The notes beneath the pieces are model-generated. The model saw only the letters and a list, made by a program, of their open reading frames with translations, searched no databases and was not told the DNA's origin. A DNA stretch of 64,000 nucleotides from Phytophthora hibernalis (taxonomy: Eukaryota > Oomycota > Peronosporomycetes > Peronosporales > Peronosporaceae). Below are positions 46,743 through 56,764 of this stretch, one piece after another. Within the stretch, counting starts at the first letter, position 1. Each line of letters begins with the position of its first letter. The position numbers were made by a program, and so were the translations under genes. Where the stretch lies: assembly GCA_012656075.1 (NCBI GenBank), contig JAAKBF010000242.1, positions 1-64,000 on the forward strand. The letters run 5' to 3'.

Positions 46743-47390
46743 CTAATCAATAGCCTTCTTCTTCATCGATCTTTTATTGCTCTTGCCTGCGACATCAGCA
46801 GCATGCGAATCACCTACTTCCGCGAAGTGCGGCGAGAAGCAGAAGAGTCCTGCACTGACAGCAGCCAGGCATGCAGCGCCGTACGCTGGTCCATCGATCG
46901 ATATAATGTACCGGTACGTCCATCCCGAAAATACTGAATTGATACAATAAAGAGACCAAATACTGCTTGTGTGAAATGGATTGTAGGCAAGGGAATTGAA
47001 ACGAATACAGTTTTCCTGGCCCAAAAGTTCTGGAAATGGACTGTAGGTACATGTACATGTATCAGTAAATGAGGAGCAGGGCACAATGGTGAGCAAACAA
47101 AGTAACGTGTACGTCGCTCATGATGCGGACTCACTGTCAAAGAGGAGGAGATGCCCATAAAGGCACCAACATGCTCCTGCGACACGAACGTCGTCTGCAG
47201 CGCCACAGAGCTCGCACGTATGATGCTGCAAAGCCATGGACACGCGGGTTAGCAAACAATTATAACGCCTACAAGCCTTTCATCTCATCTAATGGCGATG
47301 ACTTGCGGTACCAGCGTAACGTAGACTGTCGTGATCGTCGTGGAGCCAGAATACGCGAAGAAGGTCATCACGTAGACGATCGCCGCCAGC
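46743..47390 (-). pseudogene. MFS transporter, 3' exons (separated by element F)
   Basis: Minus-strand exons give the last transmembrane helices of a major facilitator superfamily protein. They are LAAIVYVMTFFAYSG (from 47390), then SVALQTTFVSQEHVGAFMGI (about 47240-47150, ending at a perfect GTGAGT donor), then DGPAYGAACLAAVSAGLFCF with a Lys-rich tail (about 46930-46743). Intron positions are approximate. The first codons continue in frame from the other half of the gene at 52468 once the inserted element and one 4-bp duplication are set aside. Confidence 0.65.
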
Positions 47391-47939
47391 TGTCGCGAGC
47401 CGCGTTGATTTAGGACGGTCCTCGAGGCGTATGGCTGGCAGGTGCGTTCTAGGAGAGTAGATCAATAACAACAACAAATCAATACAAAAGATATTAACTT
47501 GCTGGTTCCAAGGCTTTTCACGACTGAGCTCCTACTGAGCTCGGGGCGTGCCGTGCGGCCACCCCTCCTACTTCCTGACTTACCGATCCGTTGTCATCCT
47601 GCCGTGCCACCGCGGCACCCCTCCTGCGTCGTCCTTGTCCTTGCCCTCCTCCATGGTCGTGCCTTCCGTCCTTGCAGCGCTGCAACGTCGTCGCTCCTCG
47701 CTCTTCCGCGCCGCTTGCCGCCATTCGAAATATGGGGCCCCTGGTTCCACCAATCCCAGGGTCCCACCAAATAGAGCCAAAAACTATGGTTGCGTCACCG
47801 AGCGACCATCCCTCCGTAACTGCGACAGGGCAGCCAGCTCATCCTCCCGTTGCTGCTCGGCACGAAGTTGAGCAGCAATCGCTCTGCAAAACCAGCAGGC
47901 CGGATCCCGAGACGGTTACCACCGTTTTGACTCGGGACA
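47391..47939 (-). repeat. Element F 3' LTR
   Basis: On the minus strand it starts TGTCCCGAGTC (47939) and ends CTCGCGACA (47391). The match with the other LTR goes 18 bp further right, to about 47957, see findings. Confidence 0.8.
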
Positions 47940-48079
47940 CAGCTTCAGCACGAGTCTTCCCGACCGAACCGAGACGTCGTCGTCGAGCCGCTCCTAGTTG
48001 ATTCATGTACTTCTTTCTCGATCGAGCTTCGACACTTGCCACGGAAACACTTCCGCTTATTCATGGTCACCGTCACCAC

Positions 48080-49165
48080 TTAGTCTGGGATATCAATTCC
48101 GTAACCGTGCTCCCCGACTTTGCTAAGAGCACGGTACGGACCGAGCCAGGAGAACTTCCCCTCCACATCATGACAGTTATCCAGCTCGATAAGCAACAAC
48201 GCCTTCTGCTGGTTCGAAAACGTATACTCCGAGAAGTCAACGGTCATCCCATCACACTTGTCTGGCGGGATGTACGGCTTAATTGCTTTGTCCTTTTCAG
48301 GGACGGTCTCTTTTCTGTTCTTCCGCCATCGACACAGCAACCTCTGCCTTCACACCACAATCCTCAGCTGGTACACTTGGTTGTTTCACAGTTGTTTCCC
48401 TCACACTGTCAGCACTCCAGTCAAGCCGTTCCCAGTTCACGTTGAGACGCTTGTCTCGCAACGGAGGGATCTCGACCGGTTCAACGTTTTCTCCGGTCTG
48501 CACACACGCTTCTTGGCACGGAATACACTCTCCCAAAATGTTTACTTCCGGGTCCGTGAATATGCGGGCGCAAGGCGACGGTTTTTCTTTCTCGGCGTTG
48601 TCCATAGCCACCGTACCATTCTCGCCTTCTCCAGCCACACCCTTTTTGTCTACATCTGCCTCCAAGCTCGCCACTTCCACGCACGAAGGTTCGCGTTGCT
48701 CTTCCACCGGTTCCTTCCATTCCATGAAGACGGTCTCAACTAGGTCCAAATTATCCAGACCGTCATCGTCCATCCAGACGGATTCCTCCACCTTTTGGTT
48801 TTGCGAAGGATACTTTTAAGCTCTGCGACCGCCTTTAGCGACGCAGGCCCTTCGATCACCGGCTCCTGGTCTAATGCGACAACTGTACCATCAATGACCA
48901 CTGCGTTCCGTTCTTCTTCTGCTTCATACTCCTTCTCGTCAGGGCCATTCTTCTCAACTTCAAAACCATTCACCTCAGTTTCAACACCGTACACACTGGT
49001 CACAATCTCATCTTGGTCTTTCCACACGACAAGCTCTTCAACCGTGCCCTCATTCTTTACGCCATACTCCATCTCACCGTTCTGCTCCAAATCCATGTAC
49101 TCCGCGTCCTCCATCACAGCTAGACTATCACCCGAACCGTCGTGCTCATCCGCACCCACATCCAT
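48080..49165 (-). pseudogene. Element F acidic ORF and pol tail
   Basis: Eight bases after the gag stop a new Met opens a strongly acidic protein (49165 onward, rich in Glu/Asp and Val). It continues after a one-base shift near 48790 to about 48297 (MDDDGLDNLDLVETVFMEW). The last part (48340-48080) has EGKFSWLGPYRALSKV, which resembles the GPY/F module at the end of gypsy integrases. So pol seems to have been deleted between the acidic region and this tail. The acidic part has no recognised family. Confidence 0.5.
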
Positions 49166-49175
49166 TACACCGTCA

Positions 49176-51458
49176 TCATATCGACTCTGACATCCGTGGC
49201 GAGCACCTTGACCGTTCGCTAGCTACACTCGTCGTCAAGCCGGATGCAGTTCCTTTGGCACAGCCACCACTTGAGTCATTCACTAGACCGGAAGAAGGAG
49301 TGACTCTCTCCTCTCCTTCTCCCTGCCACCGCCATTGACGTGTACTCGGTCTTAATGGTGAATTCCCGACCGTCTGCATCATAGCTCGCAACGAGGAAAT
49401 GTCCGGACACTCATTAGCACCGTGCCCAAAGCTCCCACAGAAGAAACAGTCATCGCTCGACATTCCGTTCCCACAAGACGGTTCTTCGCACTCCGTGATA
49501 ATGTGCCCTAGCAATCCACACCGTCGGCAAGTCATCTGCTGTCGCGCGCAATCGACACGGCTACAACCCTTCCGATCACACCGTCCACAAATGCTGGTCC
49601 CATCACGAGTACGGTCGTCCGGTGCCATACTGATCCCACGAAGCTGCCGGCCGTTCCCACGAATATCACTAGCTGGATCACAATTGCGAGGCGAACAGGG
49701 AGGCAGCCATCGATTCTTCTCCATCCGTTCCTGCCATTGTTGCTGCCGAGTCATAAACGTCTGCATCTTTTGAGTCAACTCCTCAAATGCAGACCGTCCT
49801 TTGTCCTTCATGCACCTCAACGGGGTTTGATCATCAAATTCGTCTTCTTCCTCGATAGGACGGTGCATGTCCTTGAACATCAACCATTCACACGCTGCCG
49901 GGATATCACAGACCGGACTCGAGTCCAGCGTGGCCAACAGACGCTTACTCCTCAGGCCGCGACGGAACAGTTGGTACCGCATCCGTGGATCCGGGTAGTC
50001 TAGGGATTCACACAGGTCCGAGACACGGTCTTCCCACTCCTCCACGGACTCACCCCGTTCACGCTTAGAAGTATGCAAGCGTTCCCATAGCTCATCAGCC
50101 GTGCGACTCAGGAAGTGGTTGTGGAACCGCACCTTCAGCGTATCGTACGTATTGATGCTCGAATTTCCCCACCAACGTTCAGCTTCCTTGCCCTTCAACT
50201 TCTGACGGAACACCAGCAACCTCGACCGTTCTGGTAGTCCTTCAGTGTAAGACTCGAACGCTTCCCAGAAGTCACGAGCTTTCTCAACCGTTGCCGTGTC
50301 AGAGTAAAACATCGGCAGCACTTTGATGGCGTTTGAGACCAGGCTTGATATTACGTACGCCTCGCTGGTACGAATTGAAGCAACCGCTCGAACAACACCG
50401 TGTCCGTCCCATGGTTGCTCAGGATCCGTCCATGCTGACGCTCTCAATGGCCGTCCAGCACTCCCAGTCGTAGGTGGAACGCTTCGTCTTCCACGATCAG
50501 GCGTATTCTGAGTCACAGGCGCACTTCTTCTCGCCAGAGGAGCACCTCGAGGCGTCACCACGTGAGTTCCAGTCGGGATTGGCGCTCCGTGAGGAGGCGG
50601 ACCTCCTTGGTACGGACGCTGTATCCATCCAGGCGTTCCATACGGACCAATACCCGGATAATACGGCAGGTACGGAACCGGAGGCGCCGCACCGCTCCGT
50701 TCCTGAGGTTCAGGGACCGTGACTGATTCCCGCTTCACATTCCAATCCCATCCAACCGATGGTTGCGCCACTCGACGTGCCTCCGGTTCAGTGTACCGAG
50801 CAATAAATCCACTAGGAGACCGTTTAGGATCCTCCTTGACCGGTTCTGGTGGAGCCGGAGTCGGGTACGGATAAGCGTACGCACTAGCATACGGAGCATA
50901 GTACGAAGCTGGCACTCCTCCGTATTCTCCATATCCTCCTCCATAGTAAGCGGCGTATCCTTTCGCCACCGTCTCTTCTCGCGGTTCACCGTGTTGACTC
51001 TGTTCGTCACGGAGTCGATGATGCACGGAACGGTGTCGAGACCGTGGTCGGGAAGACGCTTCCGATCTTGTACCGTGATCACTCATGTCCCCGGCGTGCT
51101 CGCTTGTATCCTCGGCGGGCTCGCCTCCTTCTGTGGCTTTAGACTCATCTTCATACTGGTTCCACAGTTCCCTCATCACTTCTCCTTGCAACGTCTCGCG
51201 ACCGTGCGTCGTGGTGGTCTGAACCGACCGCCCACTTACACTTCCGCGACGAATACTCGCTCTTGATCCCAAACGAGCCCCTCCTCCTAGGCTCGCAGGC
51301 CTTCGATTGGTCCGGCGACGCTCTTCGGACTCCAGCCGTTCCACTTCAGACCGTAGTACACCAGTAGCTTGGTCACCTTGATCCACTTCACGGTTGCCAC
51401 CTAGGCGTTCCGTGCCATCTCCATTTCCATCATCGCGCGCATCGACCTGTCGCGGCAT
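49176..51458 (-). CDS. Element F Gag, 760 residues, intact
   Basis: This is the longest uninterrupted frame in the window. The N-terminal third is charged and Ser/Arg-rich. Residues 166-199 (about 50862-50963) form a Tyr/Gly/Ala/Pro-rich low-complexity segment. The capsid domain (about residues 370-560) has RDFWEAFESYTEGLP, FRQKLKGKEAERWWG, YDTLKVRFHNHFL and SVEEWEDRVSDLCE. Three cysteine knuckles follow: CGRCDRKGCSRVDC, CRRCGLLGHIITEC and CFFCGSFGHGANEC. The Met at 51458 is the first in a good context. A further frame, 51915-51430, opens right at the primer region and is not explained. Confidence 0.8.
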   Translation of the reverse strand: MPRQVDARDDGNGDGTERLGGNREVDQGDQATGVLRSEVERLESEERRRTNRRPASLGGGARLGSRASIRRGSVSGRSVQTTTTHGRETLQGEVMRELWNQYEDESKATEGGEPAEDTSEHAGDMSDHGTRSEASSRPRSRHRSVHHRLRDEQSQHGEPREETVAKGYAAYYGGGYGEYGGVPASYYAPYASAYAYPYPTPAPPEPVKEDPKRSPSGFIARYTEPEARRVAQPSVGWDWNVKRESVTVPEPQERSGAAPPVPYLPYYPGIGPYGTPGWIQRPYQGGPPPHGAPIPTGTHVVTPRGAPLARRSAPVTQNTPDRGRRSVPPTTGSAGRPLRASAWTDPEQPWDGHGVVRAVASIRTSEAYVISSLVSNAIKVLPMFYSDTATVEKARDFWEAFESYTEGLPERSRLLVFRQKLKGKEAERWWGNSSINTYDTLKVRFHNHFLSRTADELWERLHTSKRERGESVEEWEDRVSDLCESLDYPDPRMRYQLFRRGLRSKRLLATLDSSPVCDIPAACEWLMFKDMHRPIEEEDEFDDQTPLRCMKDKGRSAFEELTQKMQTFMTRQQQWQERMEKNRWLPPCSPRNCDPASDIRGNGRQLRGISMAPDDRTRDGTSICGRCDRKGCSRVDCARQQMTCRRCGLLGHIITECEEPSCGNGMSSDDCFFCGSFGHGANECPDISSLRAMMQTVGNSPLRPSTRQWRWQGEGEERVTPSSGLVNDSSGGCAKGTASGLTTSVASERSRCSPRMSESI

Positions 51459-51917
51459 CTTCCAATTGTGCTAACCGTTTCCGAGGTCTTCCGTTCACCC
51501 AATTTCCGTAGCTCGACGCGCTGCTAGTCACCCAACCGTCGACACTCCCAAGTCCGTCCGCCGGACGTTCCACTTCACCAACTGTAGGCTGCGCTGCTTG
51601 ATCCTCAGACGCCCGCCTTTCACAGTCCACTAGAAGATCGTGCTTCCGCACCTTGTACGTCTTCTGCCGTTCTCTTCGGCCGTTCCCTGGCGACGCTACA
51701 CCGAGACCGTTCTCAATGGCCTTCCAGGCACGGGTGCTTCTCCAACTTCGAACGTGACGCGGCCTCCAACGCGGTTCCTTGCGCGGCCGACTACGTACGG
51801 GGCCCTTGCCAAGCGTACGCGCACTGCAAACGAAGCGGTCACAATTCCGCGCTCCAGCCTCTCCCTCAGGGCAACACTGCTGCACGCCGAAGACTGTACA
51901 CTGCTTCTCCACCAAGC

Positions 51918-52467
51918 TGTCGCGAGCCGCGTTGATTTAGGACGGTCCTCGAGGCGTATGGCTGGCAGGTGCGTTCTAGGAGAGTAGATCAATAACAACA
52001 ACAAATCAATACAAAAGATATTAACTTGCTGGTTCCAAGGCTTTTCACGACTGAGCTCCTACTCGAGCTCGGGGCGTGCCGTGCGGCCACCCCTCCTACT
52101 TCCTGACTTACCGATCCGTTGTCATCCTGCCGTGCCACCGCGACACCCCTCCTGCGTCGTCCTTGTCCTTGCCCTCCTCCATGGTCATGCCTTCCGTCCT
52201 TGCAGCGCTGCAACGTCGTCGCTCCTCGCTCTTCCGCGCCGCTTGCCGCCATTCGAAATATGGGGCCCCTGGTTCCACCAATCCCAGGGTCCCACCAAAT
52301 AGAGCCAAAAATTATGGTTGCGTCACCGAGCGACCATCCCTCCGTAACTGCGACAGGGCAGCCAGCTCATCCTCCCGTTGCTGCTCGGCACGAAGTTGAG
52401 CAGCAATCGCTCTGCAAAACCAGCAGGCCGGATTCCGAGACGGTTGCCACCGTTTTGACTCGGGACA
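51918..52467 (-). repeat. Element F 5' LTR
   Basis: This 550-bp LTR differs from the left LTR by about five substitutions and one inserted C (near 52064). On the minus strand a candidate primer site GCTTGGTGGAGAAGC follows its end. Confidence 0.8.
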
Positions 52468-53370
52468 CAGCTTCAGCACGAGTCTCTCCGACTTCATCTG
52501 CTTGGTCACAAAGCCCACAGAAAAACTCCCGCAGAAACCCAGCAGCCCATGTAGCTCAGCACAAATCCGCGGTCTTTCGAATCCATGGCAAACTTGACCT
52601 CCAGTAGCACTGAAAAGTGCGTCCGGTACAGAATCACCGCCATGGACAGCAGCAGCCTGGCCACAAGCAGAGTCTGAGTCGGTTTGGACTCGTTGACGAT
52701 TTCCTTGAAGCCGAGCATCTTGGTCCACGCGTTGTGAAGCAAGTGTCTCCAGTCCACCTGATGGAGCTCTCTTGTCCACAACAGTGGTCACTGTGGGGGT
52801 GAGTGGGTCCTGATAAAAGAGTGACACAAGGCAGTAGTTGACTCCGAAGAGCGCCGTCGTCAGCAGCGTCGGGTAGTTGAAAGCCATTGGGGATGGAGCT
52901 CACGTAGCCCCCGACTACGGGGCCCACTATGAATCCTGCGTTGGCCGCCGCATTGAGGCGCCCGATGGCAGCCGATCGTCTGTCAGCCTGCTTTCCGTCC
53001 GTGGCGGCCACCTTGATGACGTCCAGCGTGTGCTTGAAGAGCGCGGCCGGTACGCGCGAGAGCAGCACCACGTAGATGTTCCACGAGAGCCCGAGCAGCA
53101 GGTATCCAGTCGACGTCCCCACGAAGCACGCGAGAAGCACGCGCTTGCGGCTGTAGTGGTCGCTCAGACTGCCCACGACGGGCGCGGCGAAGAACTGGAT
53201 GAAGCCGTAGAGCGACATGAGGAGTCCGAAGACCAGCACGCCCCGTCCAGGCTCCTGACGTACTGCGGCAGAGAAGGGATGATCATGGACACACCCAACA
53301 TGTCCAGGAACGACACCACGTACAGCACGCGAGCCGCCACACATCGGCGGACGAGGCCCAAGCTCGCCAT
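52468..53370 (-). pseudogene. MFS transporter, 5' part (interrupted by element F)
   Basis: The start Met at 53370 opens the first helix (VLYVVSFLDMLGVSMIIPSL). The MFS signature loop then follows: GSLSDHYSRKRVLLACF (near 53170-53120), with further helices and NAGFIVGPVVGGYVSSIP (near 52900). The frame breaks by one base near 53250, 52880, 52770 and 52540, mostly at G or C runs. It ends in KSERLVLKL at the element F insertion point. It is a membrane exporter of the TetA/DHA1 general type; the substrate is unknown. Confidence 0.65.
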
Positions 53371-53485
53371 TTGTATTTAGGTGTAGCCATATTTAAAAAC
53401 GTGTTTTTTATTTTAAAAAGCCTTTCAACGTCGGCCACTAGAAAATCCGCCCACAAGCACCAAGGAGCTCCTCAATCCTCTGGCC
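53371..53485. promoter_or_regulatory. Bidirectional promoter, MFS / HisRS
   Basis: Only 115 bp separate the divergent start codons. The gap is AT-rich (ATATTTAAAAACG, TTTTTTATTTTAAAAAG) compared with its flanks. Both genes must start transcription from here. Confidence 0.5.
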
Positions 53486-56132
53486 ATGGCGTCTGCGCGT
53501 GTAACCATCAGCGCCGACCGTCTCTCGGTGGTGGACGTGTGTTCTGTGGCTGCACTAGGTGCTTCTGTCGTCGTGGACGCGGCCGCCGAGACGTCCTCCG
53601 CCACTGCGTCCTTCTCGCTGCAGCTGTCTGCATCCTCCTCCTCGTCGTTGGCCGTACGCCGCGCCGTCCTCGTGCTACTGTTGCACCGTCTGCTGCGTCT
53701 CCGCTCGCTCGAGAACGCTCACCATGTGGCCGCGCTGCTCAACCAGCAGGACCAAACGTCCACCCAAGTGTCCTCCATTGACCTCCCCGTGATCCTCTCG
53801 CCAGCGGAGCACATGGCCATCACCGGCGCACCGCTCGATCTCCTGGCCGAGACGGCGCTGGCCGTGGGCGGCGCCCGCGCGCTTCTGCCTGTGGCCGACG
53901 CCGTGGCCGCTGTCACGTGCGAGACGCTGCGCGCCTACACGGCCGCCTTCGAGGCCGAGTTCGTGGACGAGGCCCGCCCGCACCGCGGCATCGTCACATC
54001 CGCGCAGAACCTGCGTCTCATGCTGGATGGCTCCAAGTTCATCAACAGCCAGAAGGAAGTGGCCACCGACGTGGCGGCCGTGCTCTGCATCCCGCAGTAC
54101 CACGGCCCTGCTCGCGACACCGTGCTGGTGGCCTACAAGACCGTGGAGGCTGAGATCAACAGCACCGTCGGGGACAGTGACGCCGCAAAGCGCGCGGGGT
54201 GGGCATCCATCCGCAGGCGCTTAAGACGGCGCTGTCGGCTACAAAGGAGGCGCTCTTTGTGCTGCTGCAGGGAAGTGCCGACCGGCTCCACGTGTTGGAA
54301 AGCAAGGCCACGGACGTAGCCAATACCTCGGACGTTGTGGGGCTGGTGGAGGCTACGACCGCTGCGCTCTCGCGTGAGCTTGTGCCGTCCTTCCAGTTCT
54401 TCGAGGACGAGGAGACCCAGTTGAAGGCCCGCATGGCGGAGAAGAACGCCAAGGCCCAGGAGGCGGCGGCCAAGGCTGCGGCCGCGACTGCGAAGGAGGA
54501 CGAGAAGCTCGCCGCTATGTCGGAGGCGCAGCGCAAAAGATCCTGGAGAAACGTCGCAAGAAACTCCAGAAGCAGAAGGAAAAGGAGAGCGCCAAGAAGA
54601 TCTCCAAGGACGAACTGAAGATTGGGCTGGGTAGTCAAGCGGTGCGCCAGCACCTTCTGGCCCTGGGAGACGCTTGGGCGACGGGTGTAGAGAAGTCGGC
54701 GTTCGACCTGCGTGCTTCAAGCTTCTTTGTCTTCTTGGAGGAGCTGTTTGTGCGTCTCGGTAGCGGTGGTGCTCGTCGCAAGCCCAAGATCGCCAAGGGT
54801 TCGCAGGACTTCCTGCCGCACCAAATGGCGCTCCGCGAGAAGATCTTCAACAAGATCCGCATGGTGTTCAAGCGCCACGCTGGCGTTGAGATCGAGACGC
54901 CCGTGTTCGAACAAAAGAGACGCTTACCGGCAAATACGGTGAGGATAGCAAGCTCATCTACGACTTGGCTGACCAAGGTGGCGAGCTGCTCGCCCTGCGT
55001 TACGATCTGACGGTGCCTTTCGCTCGATTCATGGCTCTGCACAGCCCTGGCAACATTAAGCGCTACCATGTTGCACGTGTGTACCGCCGTGACAACCCGC
55101 AGATGGCGCGCGGTCGTTTCCGCGAATTCTACCAGTGCGACTTCGATATCGCTGGTACATATGCGCCCATGCTACCAGACGCCGAGGTGCTGTCCATCGG
55201 CATTGAAGTGCTGCAGCAGTTTCCGGAGCTTGGCCCCGTGAAGGTGAAGCTCAGTCACCGACTCTTGCTGGATGCCATTCTCGCTATTTGCGGTGTGCCT
55301 TCTGACAAGATCCGCACGACATGCAGTGCTATTGACAAGCTCGACAAGGCCGTGGAGTGAGGTGTGCCGCGAGATGGTTGAGGAGAAGGGCATCCCCGAG
55401 GAAGTTGCCGGTCGCATTGAGCCGTTCGTGCGCAAGGTCGGCTCGCCACGCGAGCTGCACGCACAGCTCATGGAGGAGAACATGTTCGGTGACAACGCTA
55501 ACGCGGATCACGCCATGAACGACTTGTATCTGCTCTTCAATTACTTGGAGGCTATGGGTGTCCTGGACTTCATTTCGTTCGACCTGAGTCTCGCTCGCGG
55601 ACTGGACTACTACACGGGCCTTATTTACGAGTTTGTGTTAACGAGCCCGGAGCACCACGTTGGCTCCATCGCCGCTGGTGGTCGCTACGACAACCTTGTG
55701 GGTATGTTTTCCGCCACAGACCAGCAGATCCCGTGCGTGGGTGTCAGTCTTGGTATCGAGCGCATCTTCGGTATCCTTCAGGCTCACGCCGAGAAGGATT
55801 CAGCGAATGCTGCGCCTCCGTCGCAGGTTCTTGTTGCCTCCACCAGTAACAACTTGATGATGCCGCGCCTGGAACTGTGCAAACAGCTGTGGCTCGCCAA
55901 CATCTCTGCTGAGGTGATGCAGACGGAAAACCCCAAGTTCATTAAGCAGCTGCACTACGCTCTGGAACGTGGCACGCCGTACATGGTGGTGATCGGTGAG
56001 GACGAGCTGGCCAAGGGCGTCGTGAAGGTGAAGGAAATGGCGTCGAAGGATGAAGTGACAGTGCCGCGCTCTGAGCTTGTAGCTGAGCTACTGCGTCGTC
56101 GTTGCCCCACGACCAGTACCCTCAGCATTTAA
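53486..56132 (+). CDS. Histidyl-tRNA synthetase with long N-terminal extension
   Basis: The enzyme charges tRNA-His in the cytosol and/or mitochondrion. The class II core starts near 54790: KGSQDFLPHQMALREKIF (motif 1), ALRYDLTVPFARF, and RVYRRDNPQMARGRFREFYQ (motif 2, near 55080). The histidine-A box LARGLDYYTGLIYE is near 55590 and motif 3, GVSLGIERIFGIL, near 55740; the anticodon-binding domain ends at 56132. Before the core lie about 230 residues without a recognised motif and a Lys/Ala/Glu coiled coil. Four or so one-base breaks (near 54195, 54535, 54910, 55350), some next to homopolymers, interrupt an otherwise conserved protein. The start is the ATG at 53486. Confidence 0.85.
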
Positions 56133-56764
56133 GCTGTAGCGCAAGGAAGACAGCAGGATATAGACCGTCTGGCGTAATGTAGTTCAACTATACTCACCAA
56201 TTATATCCTCCCGATCCCAGATAACCATCCAATCAGATCGCCACGGTCGTGTCAATGTACTCGCAATCCCAAGACTTCGAAGTAAGTTGCAGCGACTGAT
56301 GAAATAGCCGCTACGCGTACTCGCTTTGGAGTGCAGCATCGAAACATCGAAGATGCATTCAGGTCCGCCGTAGCACTTGTACATCAGCTTTGATCCGCCA
56401 CTGTTTTCTGCGTCTAACACTCATGTTGCGAGCGGCTACGTACTCGCGGAGCAGATAAGCATATGTCTTTGACATTGAAACCAACCCTCGCAGCATGCGG
56501 TCCAGCGTCAGAACAGTCGCAACCGTCTTGGCTCGGAAGCAATCCGGCTTGACGGGATTGCTGCTCAATTTCGTGCCGAGCAGCAACGGGATGATGAGCT
56601 GACGGCCTTGTCGCAGCTACGGAGGGATGGTCGCTCGGTGACGCAACCATAGCTTTTGGCTCTATTTGGTGGGACCCTGGGATTGGTGGAACCAGGGGCC
56701 GCCATTTTTCGAAATGAAGTTCCACCAAGGAACGCGGACGGCGACGGCTTCGAGGCATCGCGAG
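56133..56764. other. Intergenic region with an inverted element F LTR fragment
   Basis: From 56133 to about 56490 I see no feature beyond the HisRS 3' region. From about 56500 to 56700 the + strand matches the reverse complement of the element F LTR (for example GGGACCCTGGGATTGGTGGA), with many substitutions. It is an older solo LTR piece cut by the LTR at 56765. Confidence 0.6.

Larger units (their letters stand above)
47391..52467 (-). mobile_element. Element F: gag-only LTR retrotransposon in MFS gene
   Basis: Two LTRs of about 550 bp (roughly 1% different, with TG..CA ends on the minus strand) flank a large gag, an acidic ORF and a short pol tail. Protease, RT, RNase H and integrase core are absent. 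CAGC flanks both ends (47387-47390 and 52468-52471). The element lies in a coding exon of the MFS gene in the same orientation. It must have been mobilised by a complete relative. A diverged LTR fragment of this family, inverted, lies near 56500-56700. Confidence 0.85.

Noticed and set aside
47499..48001. Repeated plus-strand ORFs of about 70-140 codons, also at 52076-52607
   Set aside because: These are readings through the two LTRs of element F; no domain and no reason to expect translation.
48258..49190. Plus-strand Ser/Phe/Thr-rich ORFs
   Set aside because: Shadows of the acidic minus-strand ORF of element F.
42445..56132. Search for RxLR-dEER or Crinkler (LxLFLAK) effectors in the gene island
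   Set aside because: No ORF with a signal peptide plus either motif was seen; the genes here are housekeeping or transport types.
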